29,140 bases of DNA, taken from the IMG/VR virus record IMGVR_UViG_3300042344_000647, positions 1 to 29,140 of that record; one strand, given 5' to 3'. Below the pieces are notes generated by a model. That model saw only the letters and a program-made list of their open reading frames with translations. It had not been told where the DNA came from and ran no database searches. Each line of letters begins with the position of its first letter. The first letter of the stretch is position 1. A program made the position numbers and the translations under genes. The DNA comes from a virus. Of the stretch, positions 1 to 7,307 are shown in pieces.

Positions 1-1
1 A

Positions 2-787
2 GGGCCCGGGAAGATGTGCAGCCCGATCCGGCAGGGGGACGAAAACCCCAGCTTTTCCGTCTGGCAGGGGGACAAAGGGCTGGTTTGGACAGACCATGGA
101 ACCAAGGAAAGCGGGGACCAGATCACGCTGATTGAAAAGGTGCGCGGGGTATCGTCTAAAGAAGCAATCCGGATGCTGCGCGAGTGGGCTGGTGACCTTA
201 CTCCGGTACAGGACCGGAAGGATGGGAAACCTCAGCCTAGGATCGTAAAGGTGTACGATTACTTGGATGCAGACGGAAAGCTAAGGCATCAAACGCTACG
301 CTATGATCCAAAGATGTTTCGCCAGCGTCGCCCGGCGGCCGAGGGCGAGAGGGCTGGCAACAAACAGGCCAGCCGAGACCGGGAGGGCAACTGGTGGCTG
401 TGGACGTTGGCCGGAATCACGCCGGTGCTGTATCGATTGCCCCAGCTGTTGGCCAATCCAGATCTGGTAGTAGGAATTTTTGAGGGCGAAAAGGACGCGG
501 ATGCAGCGGCTCTAGCAGATGGCAAGATTGCGGCTACCACCTCTCCGATGGGGGCCGGCAAGTGGCGGGATGAATATACCCAGACCCTAGCCAAAAGGAG
601 GGTGATAATTGTGCCGGACCGGGACAAGGCCGGACAGGATCACGGACTGGCCGTGGCCAAGGCTTTACGGGACAAGGGCGGGTGCCAAGTGCGCATCGTG
701 CGCTGGGAGTTGCTATGGCCGTCCGCGCCCATGGATGGGAAGGTGGATTTTTATGACTGGATGGACGCGTGGCGGAGGTCGGCATGA
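2..787 (+). CDS. Toprim/primase-like protein, 5' partial
   Basis: The reading frame is open from base 2, so the true start lies upstream. Residue numbers here count from the ATG at 14. The first visible residues (MCSPIRQGDENPSF) match the part of a CHC2 zinc finger where the first Cys precedes the DxxPSF turn. The usual second Cys pair is absent and replaced by WTDHGTKESGDQI, a degenerate form seen in phage primase-like proteins. A toprim domain follows, with EGEKDAD at 157-163 and the metal-binding PDRDKAGQ at 201-208. Toprim proteins of this kind prime or support phage DNA replication. The gene ends in an ATGA overlap with the helicase-like gene, which supports a replication pair. Only the C-terminal part is visible, so true primase activity is inferred. 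Confidence 0.8.
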   Translation, partial: GPGKMCSPIRQGDENPSFSVWQGDKGLVWTDHGTKESGDQITLIEKVRGVSSKEAIRMLREWAGDLTPVQDRKDGKPQPRIVKVYDYLDADGKLRHQTLRYDPKMFRQRRPAAEGERAGNKQASRDREGNWWLWTLAGITPVLYRLPQLLANPDLVVGIFEGEKDADAAALADGKIAATTSPMGAGKWRDEYTQTLAKRRVIIVPDRDKAGQDHGLAVAKALRDKGGCQVRIVRWELLWPSAPMDGKVDFYDWMDAWRRSA

Positions 788-2397
788 AAGACGGCCAAGT
801 GCTGGATGCTTTATGGGAGGCGAGCGCGGATGTTTCTGATTTTATCGGACAATCTGACGTCGGCCAGGCTGTCGTCAGCAGCGTGCTGCCAAAGATCCGG
901 CTGCCCGGTAATGGTCACAGAATAGGGCAAACGGCAGAGGATCTGGGCAAGGCGTTGCGTGATCAGGATCTTTTTGAAAGGGACGGAATCGTGCTGATGG
1001 TCAACCGGCGAGGCCGGCTATCGGTAATGACATCGGAGAAGTTTCACAGCTGGATTGAGGATTACGTTTCCCCTTACAAGCTAGGCGAGCGCGGCGAGGA
1101 GGCCGCCAGCATGAGCGACAAGTGTGCGGCCGGGGTGCTGGCCAGTGAGCAGTTTATTCGGGAACTAAGGCCGATTCGCAGAGTGGCTACGGTAAGGCTG
1201 CCGGTAATTCGGAAGGACGGGACTCTGGAGCTTTTACCCGAAGGCTACGATGCGGAAACCCAGGTGCTGACGAGGTCTGAAATGGAGCTGCAGGACGACA
1301 TGAGTTTGGATCAAGCCAAAGCCGTTTTTGACCAGTGGATGGTTGATTTCCCATGGCCAATCAACGAAGCCGAGGCAGTTAGATCTAGGGCTGTGGCCTT
1401 GGCGGCGATGTTTGCACCATATCTTGACCTGATGCTGGCGCCTCGGGAGCCACGTCCCGCGTTTATTTTTTCAGCTAACTCGGAAGGTGCGGGCAAGACG
1501 TTGCTGTGCCGCCTGGCGGTCTGTCCGGTGTTTGGTCCCATGAGGATTACGGCACCCCCGGAGGGAAGCGACAGTGAGGAGCTGACTAAAGCGCTAAACG
1601 CGGCGGCCATCAGTGGTGAGCCTTATCTGGTATTTGATAACTGGAGAGGTGAAATAAAGTCGTCCAGCCTAGAGGCGTTTATTACGGCCAACGTGTGGGG
1701 TGGTCGTGTGCTGGGGCAGTCGCGAAACTTCGAGGTCGAAAAGTCCTGCCTAATCTATGTCACCGCCAACACAGCAAGGGTCAATGCAGATATGCGCCGC
1801 AGGTGCCTTCAGCTTTCCCTCCACGTGCAAGAAGCAAAGATTGAGGAACGTAAATATAGCCGAGCGATTAGCGAGGAGGACATCTTGGCGGCGCGACCGC
1901 AGTTGTTGGGTGCTTTGTGGGCCTTTGTAAAGCATTGGGACGATCAAGGCCGTACGCCAGGATCGGTAAATCACAGTAGCTTTCCTAGATGGTCGGCGCA
2001 GGTTGGTGGCATTGTGCAGCTGGTTACCGGGATCCACCCGTGCACGGCTCCGCTTGTGAGTGCTGACGATACTTTGGCAGACATGGAGAAGCTGGTGGGT
2101 GCTGTTATGGTGGACGAGTCACAGCCTTTGCTTGAGTTTCGTCCTGCTGAGCTGATGACGAAGTCTAGGGAGATGGGTTTATTTTCTTGGGTATTGGATG
2201 AGGATCCTAGTGAGGATGATCGGCAAGTGCGCAGGGAAAGGTCTGCTTTTGGAAAGATCTTGGCTAGGTTTGACGGTCGGACGTTTGGCTTAAAAAGGTT
2301 GGAAGTAAAAGGCGAGGGCCACGCCCGCATGATTCAGATCCACCATGTTGACCACCATGTGGCTGACCATGCTAAGTCGCAACCCGCTCCCGCTTAA
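784..2397 (+). CDS. Phage helicase-like P-loop ATPase
   Basis: A 537-aa protein. I chose the ATG at 784 over the in-frame GTG at 769 because GGAGG sits at 774-778, five bases upstream, and because the ATG overlaps the previous stop as ATGA. Walker A is SEGAGKTL (about 233-240). A Walker B-like YLVFDN lies at 281-286. A sensor-like TANT (327-330) is followed by an arginine cluster RRR (338-340). This order fits the superfamily 3 or related phage replicative helicases that partner a toprim primase. Residues 1-220 are a lead-in region I do not recognise. The final codons encode a His-rich tail (HHVDHHVADH) that is a by-product of three ACCATG elements belonging to the downstream repeat array. 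The exact helicase family is uncertain. Confidence 0.75.
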   Translation: MKDGQVLDALWEASADVSDFIGQSDVGQAVVSSVLPKIRLPGNGHRIGQTAEDLGKALRDQDLFERDGIVLMVNRRGRLSVMTSEKFHSWIEDYVSPYKLGERGEEAASMSDKCAAGVLASEQFIRELRPIRRVATVRLPVIRKDGTLELLPEGYDAETQVLTRSEMELQDDMSLDQAKAVFDQWMVDFPWPINEAEAVRSRAVALAAMFAPYLDLMLAPREPRPAFIFSANSEGAGKTLLCRLAVCPVFGPMRITAPPEGSDSEELTKALNAAAISGEPYLVFDNWRGEIKSSSLEAFITANVWGGRVLGQSRNFEVEKSCLIYVTANTARVNADMRRRCLQLSLHVQEAKIEERKYSRAISEEDILAARPQLLGALWAFVKHWDDQGRTPGSVNHSSFPRWSAQVGGIVQLVTGIHPCTAPLVSADDTLADMEKLVGAVMVDESQPLLEFRPAELMTKSREMGLFSWVLDEDPSEDDRQVRRERSAFGKILARFDGRTFGLKRLEVKGEGHARMIQIHHVDHHVADHAKSQPAPA

Positions 2398-2613
2398 TTG
2401 ATTTCATTAAAAGTGTCATGGTGATCATGGTAAGTTGCCTATCCGACTACTCTTACAGCCAAAGCTCTCCAGCGCGGGCGCGTGGGCGCGCGCGCGCGTT
2501 TGGGTACGGACTGACCATGTTGACCATGTTGCCGTGTTTGGTAATTGCTTTGCTGTATGAGCTTACAGCTGAACATGGTCGTGGACATGGTCCCTGCATG
2601 GTCGAACACCATG
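2342..2613 (+). repeat. Dyad-symmetric ACCATG/CATGGT hexamer array
   Basis: Eleven copies of one hexamer lie in 272 bases. Forward ACCATG starts at 2342, 2354, 2366, 2514, 2523 and 2608. Reverse CATGGT starts at 2417, 2426, 2574, 2586 and 2597. Copies within a group are 9, 11 or 12 bases apart. The first ten are arranged >>> << then >> <<<. Their centres pair about 2472.5: four pairs sum to exactly 4945 and the outermost to 4944. The extended forward form is close to (T)GACCATGTTG. The intervening DNA is not palindromic, so protein binding rather than a cruciform seems likely. A direct repeat CTTACAGC also occurs at 2452 and 2562. Its place between replication and terminase genes suggests a packaging site (cos/pac) or an origin. 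This stretch also covers the gene-free 2398-2720. Confidence 0.8.
2472..2498. other. GC-only alternating tract at the array centre
   Basis: The tract begins at the symmetry centre of the hexamer array. It is almost entirely G and C with one T, and ends in a 13-base alternating GC run (2486-2498). Such runs can adopt left-handed DNA and are often GC landmarks near packaging sites. No cohesive-end sequence can be read directly from it. Confidence 0.5.
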
Positions 2614-2699
2614 TGGGTAAGGAATCTTTTATATGCCTGTTGTCTGCGGTGGCGACGACTCCCGTTGATTTTGCGAGAGTAACCTTAACAGAGTCTAGG

Positions 2700-2705
2700 T
2701 TGACA
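2700..2705 (+). promoter_or_regulatory. TTGACA element before small terminase
   Basis: TTGACA ends 15 bases before the ATG at 2721. No purine-rich Shine-Dalgarno sequence is present in between. No -10 box is found 16-18 bases downstream, so it does not look like a promoter of this gene. It belongs to the recurrent start-linked set described in the findings. Confidence 0.4.
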
Positions 2706-2720
2706 GGTTGGCGGCTAACT

Positions 2721-3323
2721 ATGACCGCCAGTGATTTAGCCAAGGAGTGGGGATGCAGCCGGCAGGCCGTGGCCAAGTGGGTGGCTAAGGGTATGCCGTT
2801 GACCAGCATGGAGGAGGCCAGCGCATGGAGATCTGCAAATTCTCAGAGGGCACCTAGATGTAGGGTCGTCCAAGCTGCTGCGGCTTACACGGACCCGGCC
2901 GGGCCGGTGAGCCTAGAGACGGCTGTACCAGGGGAAACGCCGGAAGTGACCGAAGTAAGGGAGCGATCCAACCGAGCAAAGGTTGCGGAGCGTGAAGCCA
3001 TGAAACTTTTAGATCAAGCCAAGGAGGCCAAAGACGTTCACGGGATCCGGCTGGCTTTGGACAAGGTAATAACGACCCAAGAGCGGGCCCGGGATGCGGC
3101 AGATGAGCTGTCCAAGGCCCGAGCGGTTGCCGGGATTATGATGACAGTTACCCAGCACACCCAAGTGGTGGAGCGGTTGGCCGCAGAATTTCAGCGCGGC
3201 CTAGAGGCGCTGGTCAACAAGGGCAGCCGGCTTGTCGGCAAAAGCGCCGAGGAGATCCATGATATTATGCGCGAGGAAACTGGTCGTACTTATGAGGCCA
3301 TAAAGGCCCGCATGATTGCATGA
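2721..3323 (+). CDS. Terminase small subunit-like DNA-binding protein
   Basis: A 200-aa protein. The N-terminus (MTASDLAKEWGCSRQAVAKWVAKGMP spans residues 1-26) is a helix-turn-helix of the kind that binds packaging sites in Nu1-like small terminases. Residues about 75-150 are charged and helical, fitting oligomerisation, and the C-terminus should contact the large subunit. It overlaps the large terminase gene by ATGA and sits directly after the symmetric hexamer array, its most likely target. The frame is open upstream to an ATG at 2418, but that extension would translate the repeat array and GC tract. I prefer 2721, which has a TTGACA element upstream but no clear Shine-Dalgarno sequence. 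The family call rests on the HTH, size and gene order. Confidence 0.75.
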   Translation: MTASDLAKEWGCSRQAVAKWVAKGMPLTSMEEASAWRSANSQRAPRCRVVQAAAAYTDPAGPVSLETAVPGETPEVTEVRERSNRAKVAEREAMKLLDQAKEAKDVHGIRLALDKVITTQERARDAADELSKARAVAGIMMTVTQHTQVVERLAAEFQRGLEALVNKGSRLVGKSAEEIHDIMREETGRTYEAIKARMIA

Positions 3324-5113
3324 CCATTACGTCATCATCACCAGTCCATGGGGCAGGGGCGGCTTTTAAGTTTCTGCGCCCCGCGGGGATGGATTCAGTG
3401 AGCCGTTGGGCGGAGCAAAGCATTTGGTTTTCTGAGCGGTACAGTCCTAGCAAGCCCGGGAAGGTCAGCTTGGACTCCATGCCCTATCTGCGCGAGGTGC
3501 TCGACAGCGCCACGGCTCCTGGCGTGCATGAGCTGACGCTATGTTTTGCGGTCCAGTGCGGTAAAAGCACGGCCCTGCAGCTCATGCTGGCCCACCGACT
3601 GACCAATAGGGCGACGCCCTGCATGGTGGTCCTGCCGTCGCTCAAGCTGGCGCGGTCCATCAGTGCGGACCGCTGGATGGAGCTGGTACAAAGCAACCCA
3701 TGCCTAGGCCGGCTTTGTCCGGACAACGCCGACGAGATGAAGCTGGACGAGCAGAGATTTAAATCGGGCACGGTTTGGTGGGTGGGAGCGGGGAGCGAAA
3801 GCAATCTTTCCAGCCGCAGTGTCGGCATGAGTATCGCCGACGAGATCGACAAGTTTCCAGACTGGAACACCAAGGAGGCGGCGCCGCTGCAGCTGATCGG
3901 CGCCCGGATGGAATCCTTTCCTCACTGGCTTTACGTCCAGGCGTCCACGCCGACGATCGACCAAGGGGTCAACATCTGGACAGAGTTTCAGCGCGGTGAC
4001 CAGCGCTACTACATGATTGCATGCCGCGAGTGCCATCATCAGTTCAACCTGGAGTGGGAGGGCATTAAGTGGGACGAGTCCTCTTTTGAGGCAGATTCTG
4101 AGACGTGGAATTTTGAAAAGCTAAAGGCCACGGCCCATTACGAATGTCCGGGCTGCCGCCGGCAAATCCCCTTTAGCGAGCGCAATGAGATGATGCGGCA
4201 GGGCAAGTGGAAGGCCACAGCCCAAGGCGAGCCGGGGCGCCGCAGCTATCACCTCAACGCGCTCTACAGCCCGCACAAGACCTGGGGCGAGCTGGCTGTC
4301 ATGTTTATCCAGGACAAGGAAAGCATCCGCGGGCTGCACCATTTTGTGAACAGCTATCTGGCCAAGCCATGGACTCCGGCCGCGGCCACGGTTAAGCCCA
4401 GCGCCGTCGAGGATGTTATCAAGGCCAGCCCGGAATATCTGCTGGGCGAGTGCCCGATGGATCCGGATGGGCTGATGATGGCGGTGGACGTACAGCAGAC
4501 GGAGCTGTGGTACACGATCCGGGCCTACGGCAAAAACGCAGGTAAGCCATGGAGCGCGCTAGTGGACTACGGCCAGCTGATCGGCTGGGACGCAGTCCTG
4601 CAAAAGTTTGGGCAAAAGTATCCGGTGCGTGGCAAGGAGGGCGAAGGCCGAAGCTGCTTGGGCGGGTTTGTGGATTCTGGTTACGCGGCCCGGAGGACCG
4701 GAGGTGTGTACGAGTTTGTGATTAAGGCGGCCGGAAAGTTTTGGGCAAGCAAGGGACGTGCAGCCAGTGCCGGGATGCGGGCCAGCGTGGTGAAGCAGGT
4801 CGTCGAGCACCTGGGCCGGACGCTGCCTTTGGTCCAGTACGACGATAATGTTTTCAAACACACGCTGTACATCAACAAAATCAAGGAGCGTACCGGGGCG
4901 GACTGGTGGCTGCCGCGCAATCTGGGCCGCGACTACATCAGCCAGCTGACGAATGAACGGCTGGTGGAGCGCAAGCTGCGCTATGGGCAGAGAGAGCTGA
5001 CGTGGGAGGTGGTGGGCGCGAACCACTTGGGGGATTGTGAGAAGCTGGTGCTGGTGTTTTTAGAGCACGAACAAAACCGGCCCCAGGAGGCGGCCGCTAA
5101 ATTGACAGCATGA
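3320..5113 (+). CDS. Terminase large subunit, lambda gpA type
   Basis: A 597-aa packaging motor and nuclease. The ATPase half shows a deviant Walker A (FAVQCGKST, 76-84), an arginine-containing ARSISADRW segment after VVLPSLK, and Walker B SIADEID (171-177). A zinc-ribbon-like segment has CxxC at 235/238 and 276/279, typical of the gpA family. The C-terminal nuclease half contains MAVDVQQTELWYTI and FVDSGYAARRTGGVYEF, matching the conserved VDVQ and DSGY motifs. The length is close to that of gpA-family members. It cuts and translocates concatemeric DNA into proheads together with the small subunit. gpA-type terminases usually make cohesive ends, so a cos-type packaging site is expected nearby. 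Confidence 0.92.
   Translation: MTITSSSPVHGAGAAFKFLRPAGMDSVSRWAEQSIWFSERYSPSKPGKVSLDSMPYLREVLDSATAPGVHELTLCFAVQCGKSTALQLMLAHRLTNRATPCMVVLPSLKLARSISADRWMELVQSNPCLGRLCPDNADEMKLDEQRFKSGTVWWVGAGSESNLSSRSVGMSIADEIDKFPDWNTKEAAPLQLIGARMESFPHWLYVQASTPTIDQGVNIWTEFQRGDQRYYMIACRECHHQFNLEWEGIKWDESSFEADSETWNFEKLKATAHYECPGCRRQIPFSERNEMMRQGKWKATAQGEPGRRSYHLNALYSPHKTWGELAVMFIQDKESIRGLHHFVNSYLAKPWTPAAATVKPSAVEDVIKASPEYLLGECPMDPDGLMMAVDVQQTELWYTIRAYGKNAGKPWSALVDYGQLIGWDAVLQKFGQKYPVRGKEGEGRSCLGGFVDSGYAARRTGGVYEFVIKAAGKFWASKGRAASAGMRASVVKQVVEHLGRTLPLVQYDDNVFKHTLYINKIKERTGADWWLPRNLGRDYISQLTNERLVERKLRYGQRELTWEVVGANHLGDCEKLVLVFLEHEQNRPQEAAAKLTA
5102..5107 (+). promoter_or_regulatory. TTGACA element before the GTG at 5121
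   Basis: TTGACA ends 13 bases before the GTG at 5121. It lies in the last codons of the large terminase gene. An AAGGG (5113-5117) also lies between it and the GTG, only three bases from the start. Confidence 0.35.
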
Positions 5114-5120
5114 AGGGCGC

Positions 5121-5441
5121 GTGGAGCGTGGGCTCATCTTTTCCCTTTGGATCCAGGCATCGAAAGACCCTGTGGCCCTCCGCCTTGCCTTGGAGGCTCT
5201 TGCGGCCGGGCAGGCCAACACGTTCACCAACGGGGGCAAGGTAATGGTCAGCGCATCCGTGGCCGGCAAATCGTTCAGCTACCAGCTGCAGCCGGGCTTT
5301 AATCCCGCTGGCGTCACCCAGCTAGCGCTTAACTGCTGGAAATCCGTGAAGGGTTTTACCACGTCCACTGAGGTTGAGGATTTTCTGACCAAATCCACCG
5401 GCTCGGTCTCCTATCCGTCCTACCCGTCCGAGGTTTTCTAA
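5121..5441 (+). CDS. Small head protein in gpW position
   Basis: A 106-aa protein starting with GTG, seven bases after the large terminase stop. The segment ALRLALEALAAGQ followed by a beta-like stretch (VMVSASVAGKSFSYQL) resembles the alpha-then-beta layout of gpW-type head-tail joining proteins. The position between large terminase and portal is exactly where W sits in lambda. Residue-level similarity to gpW is weak, and the protein is longer than the 68-aa lambda W. An alternative ATG at 5110 opens a different, shorter frame (about 40 codons) that I do not believe. The W-like role is an inference from position and length. Confidence 0.45.
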   Translation: MERGLIFSLWIQASKDPVALRLALEALAAGQANTFTNGGKVMVSASVAGKSFSYQLQPGFNPAGVTQLALNCWKSVKGFTTSTEVEDFLTKSTGSVSYPSYPSEVF

Positions 5442-5442
5442 G

Positions 5443-7170
5443 ATGGGATCCTGGGGCAACTGGTTTGGCCGGATCATCCGTGCTGGGGAAAACGACCAGC
5501 GCCGTCGCCGCTATATTTACGCCACGCCCCAAGACACCAAGACAGACCTGACGACCGCCAGCCGCCGGCAGGTGCTGGGGCTGGCCCGGTATTTTTACTA
5601 CAACAACCCCGTGGTGCGCGGGGCGATCGACAGCATCACCCGCAACTCCATCGGCCCGGGCATCAAGTGCCAGGCTCGCACGGAGGACGAGGGCTGGAAC
5701 CGCGCCACGGAGGAGTGGTTCCGCTCATGGGAGATCGCCTGTGACGTCCGGGGCATTTTGGATTGGGCCTCGTTTCAGCAGGTGGCTTGCCGGGCGATGC
5801 TGCGGGACAATGAAGTATTTTGTCTTTTGATCGACAACGGCGATGGATGGCCCCAACTGCAGATGGTCGAGGCCCACCGCTGCGAGACACCGGCCTACCT
5901 TACCGGCGAAAAAAGGATTTTTGACGGGGTACGCACCAACGCCCAAGGCCGTCCGCTTTCCTACTACATCCGCACCGGGGACGGCGATAAATACACCGAG
6001 GTGCAGTCGTCCGACCTCTTGGTCCTGGCCGAGCGGGACCGGCCGGACGAGCTGCGCAGCATCTCCCGGCTGGTGACCTGCCTCAACCTTTTGCAGGACC
6101 GCGACGAAATTCTGGACCACGAAGTGCAGGGCGTGAAACGCGCCGGCGCCATCGGCCTTGCCTTGGAAGGGCAGGGAAACACCGGGTTTTTTGGGCCCGA
6201 CAGCACCAGCGACGACGGCATCACCACGGACAAGATTTTGGGCGGAGGAGCCATCTGGAACCTGCCTGCCGGCAAGACGCTCAAGGAAATCAAGAACGAC
6301 CGCCCCGGGCCCAACCTGCAGGAGTTCATGGATCAGATTTTGCGGGCCGCTGCGGCCGGCCTTGGCCTGCCTTACGAGTATTTGTGGAAAGCCGACCTGT
6401 CCGGCCCTTCGCAGCGCTTTGTCCTGGCACAAGCCCAGCGCCGTTTTGACGAAGTGGCGCAAGCCATCACTAGCCAGCTGGTCAGCCGCGTCCGCCTATG
6501 GGCGCTGGCCAAGGCCATCAAACGCGGCGACCTCACCCCGCCACGCGGCATGGATCGTTGGTGGACGGCCGTCTATCACACACCAAGAAAAACAACCATT
6601 GATGCTGGTCGTGATTCTATGGCAGATCGCGAGGACCTTAAGATGGGCATCCGAACATTGGCCGATATTGCGGCCGAGCGTGGTGACGATTGGCAGGAGG
6701 TATTGGATCAAAGAAAGGTAGAGCGTGAGTACGAATCGGGCGGCCAAATTAAGGCAGAGCCACTAATCTCAAGTATTGGCGTTGGAGGAGCACAGGCTCT
6801 TGCAGCTATTATTCAGCAAATTGGGGAAGGCGTTATTAACCCAACGCAAGCAGAAACAATCCTGACCAGCGTTTTTGGAATGACACAAGAAGATGCTAGA
6901 AAAATTTCAGAAGCTGCCGGCTCACGCTCATCTTCTGCTCCTACTACATCCGCTGACCAGACCGTCCAGCCAGAGCTGGCCGCACCTACCGTGACCGTCA
7001 CCATGGCCGCGCCGGTGGAAGTGACCCAGCCCGAATCTGTTCCTGCCACCGTTTTGACCGAGGCTTTCACCATGAAAGACGAGCCCGACCTAGAGCTGTC
7101 CGACAAGGAGCTCAACATGGTGGTCAAAGCCATCGGCCTAAAAAACAAAAAGCTAAAAAAGAAAAAGTGA
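5443..7170 (+). CDS. Portal protein, lambda family
   Basis: A 575-aa protein forming the dodecameric portal through which DNA enters and leaves the head. Diagnostic segments are RYFYYNNPVVRGAIDSITRN near residue 50, the IGPGIK turn, LIDNGDGWPQLQMVEAHR, and LGLPYEYLWKADLSGPSQRF, all typical of the lambda-type portal family. The start follows the upstream TAA by one base. The C-terminal region (about 500-575) is low in complexity and ends in a lysine run, LKNKKLKKKK. Bases 6590-6960 are visibly poorer in GC than the rest of the gene. The stop is overlapped by the lipoprotein start as GTGA. Confidence 0.92.
   Translation: MGSWGNWFGRIIRAGENDQRRRRYIYATPQDTKTDLTTASRRQVLGLARYFYYNNPVVRGAIDSITRNSIGPGIKCQARTEDEGWNRATEEWFRSWEIACDVRGILDWASFQQVACRAMLRDNEVFCLLIDNGDGWPQLQMVEAHRCETPAYLTGEKRIFDGVRTNAQGRPLSYYIRTGDGDKYTEVQSSDLLVLAERDRPDELRSISRLVTCLNLLQDRDEILDHEVQGVKRAGAIGLALEGQGNTGFFGPDSTSDDGITTDKILGGGAIWNLPAGKTLKEIKNDRPGPNLQEFMDQILRAAAAGLGLPYEYLWKADLSGPSQRFVLAQAQRRFDEVAQAITSQLVSRVRLWALAKAIKRGDLTPPRGMDRWWTAVYHTPRKTTIDAGRDSMADREDLKMGIRTLADIAAERGDDWQEVLDQRKVEREYESGGQIKAEPLISSIGVGGAQALAAIIQQIGEGVINPTQAETILTSVFGMTQEDARKISEAAGSRSSSAPTTSADQTVQPELAAPTVTVTMAAPVEVTQPESVPATVLTEAFTMKDEPDLELSDKELNMVVKAIGLKNKKLKKKK
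6590..6960 (+). other. Lower-GC patch within the portal gene
   Basis: Codons here favour A/T in the third position (AAA, ATT, CAA, GCA, GGA). The sequence before about 6590 and after about 6960 is strongly GC-ending. The reading frame stays intact. It looks like a segment exchanged with a relative of lower GC, covering the portal residues after the conserved core. The borders are estimated by eye. Confidence 0.45.
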
Positions 7171-7301
7171 TCCGGGTCCTCTTGGCTGTACTGCTGCTGG
7201 CCGGATGCCAAAAGCCAGCCCAGCCTAAGGCCGATCTGCCTGTTTATTCCGACATGGGCGCGGCGGCGGATGCCGGCCGCGTGGAATTTGACAAGCCCTG
7301 A
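7167..7301 (+). CDS. Small lipoprotein in head operon
   Basis: A 44-aa protein starting at a GTG that overlaps the portal stop as GTGA. The N-terminus MIRVLLAVLLLAGC is a textbook lipoprotein signal with lipobox LAGC at 11-14. The mature peptide would be about 31 residues (CQKPAQPKADL onward), rich in Pro, Ala and Asp. Placement between portal and prohead protease is unusual for a membrane-anchored protein. Phage lipoproteins of similar size can block superinfection by the same phage, or act as o-spanins. A separate o-spanin candidate lies at 27035, so exclusion or an unknown envelope role is more likely. The function is inferred; the signal is clear. Confidence 0.65.
   Translation: MIRVLLAVLLLAGCQKPAQPKADLPVYSDMGAAADAGRVEFDKP
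7288..7293 (+). promoter_or_regulatory. TTGACA element before prohead protease
   Basis: TTGACA ends 14 bases before the ATG at 7308 and overlaps the last codons of the lipoprotein gene. The interval holds no good Shine-Dalgarno sequence. Confidence 0.4.
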
Positions 7302-7307
7302 CCGGAC

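Noticed and set aside
2418-2720. N-terminal extension of the small terminase
   Set aside because: The frame is open but would translate the hexamer array and GC tract. The HTH begins right after the ATG at 2721, as expected for an N-terminus.
2700-2730. TTGACA elements as sigma-70 promoters
   Set aside because: No TATAAT-like box is found at 16-18 bases at any of the sites I checked, and such a promoter would start transcription inside the genes.
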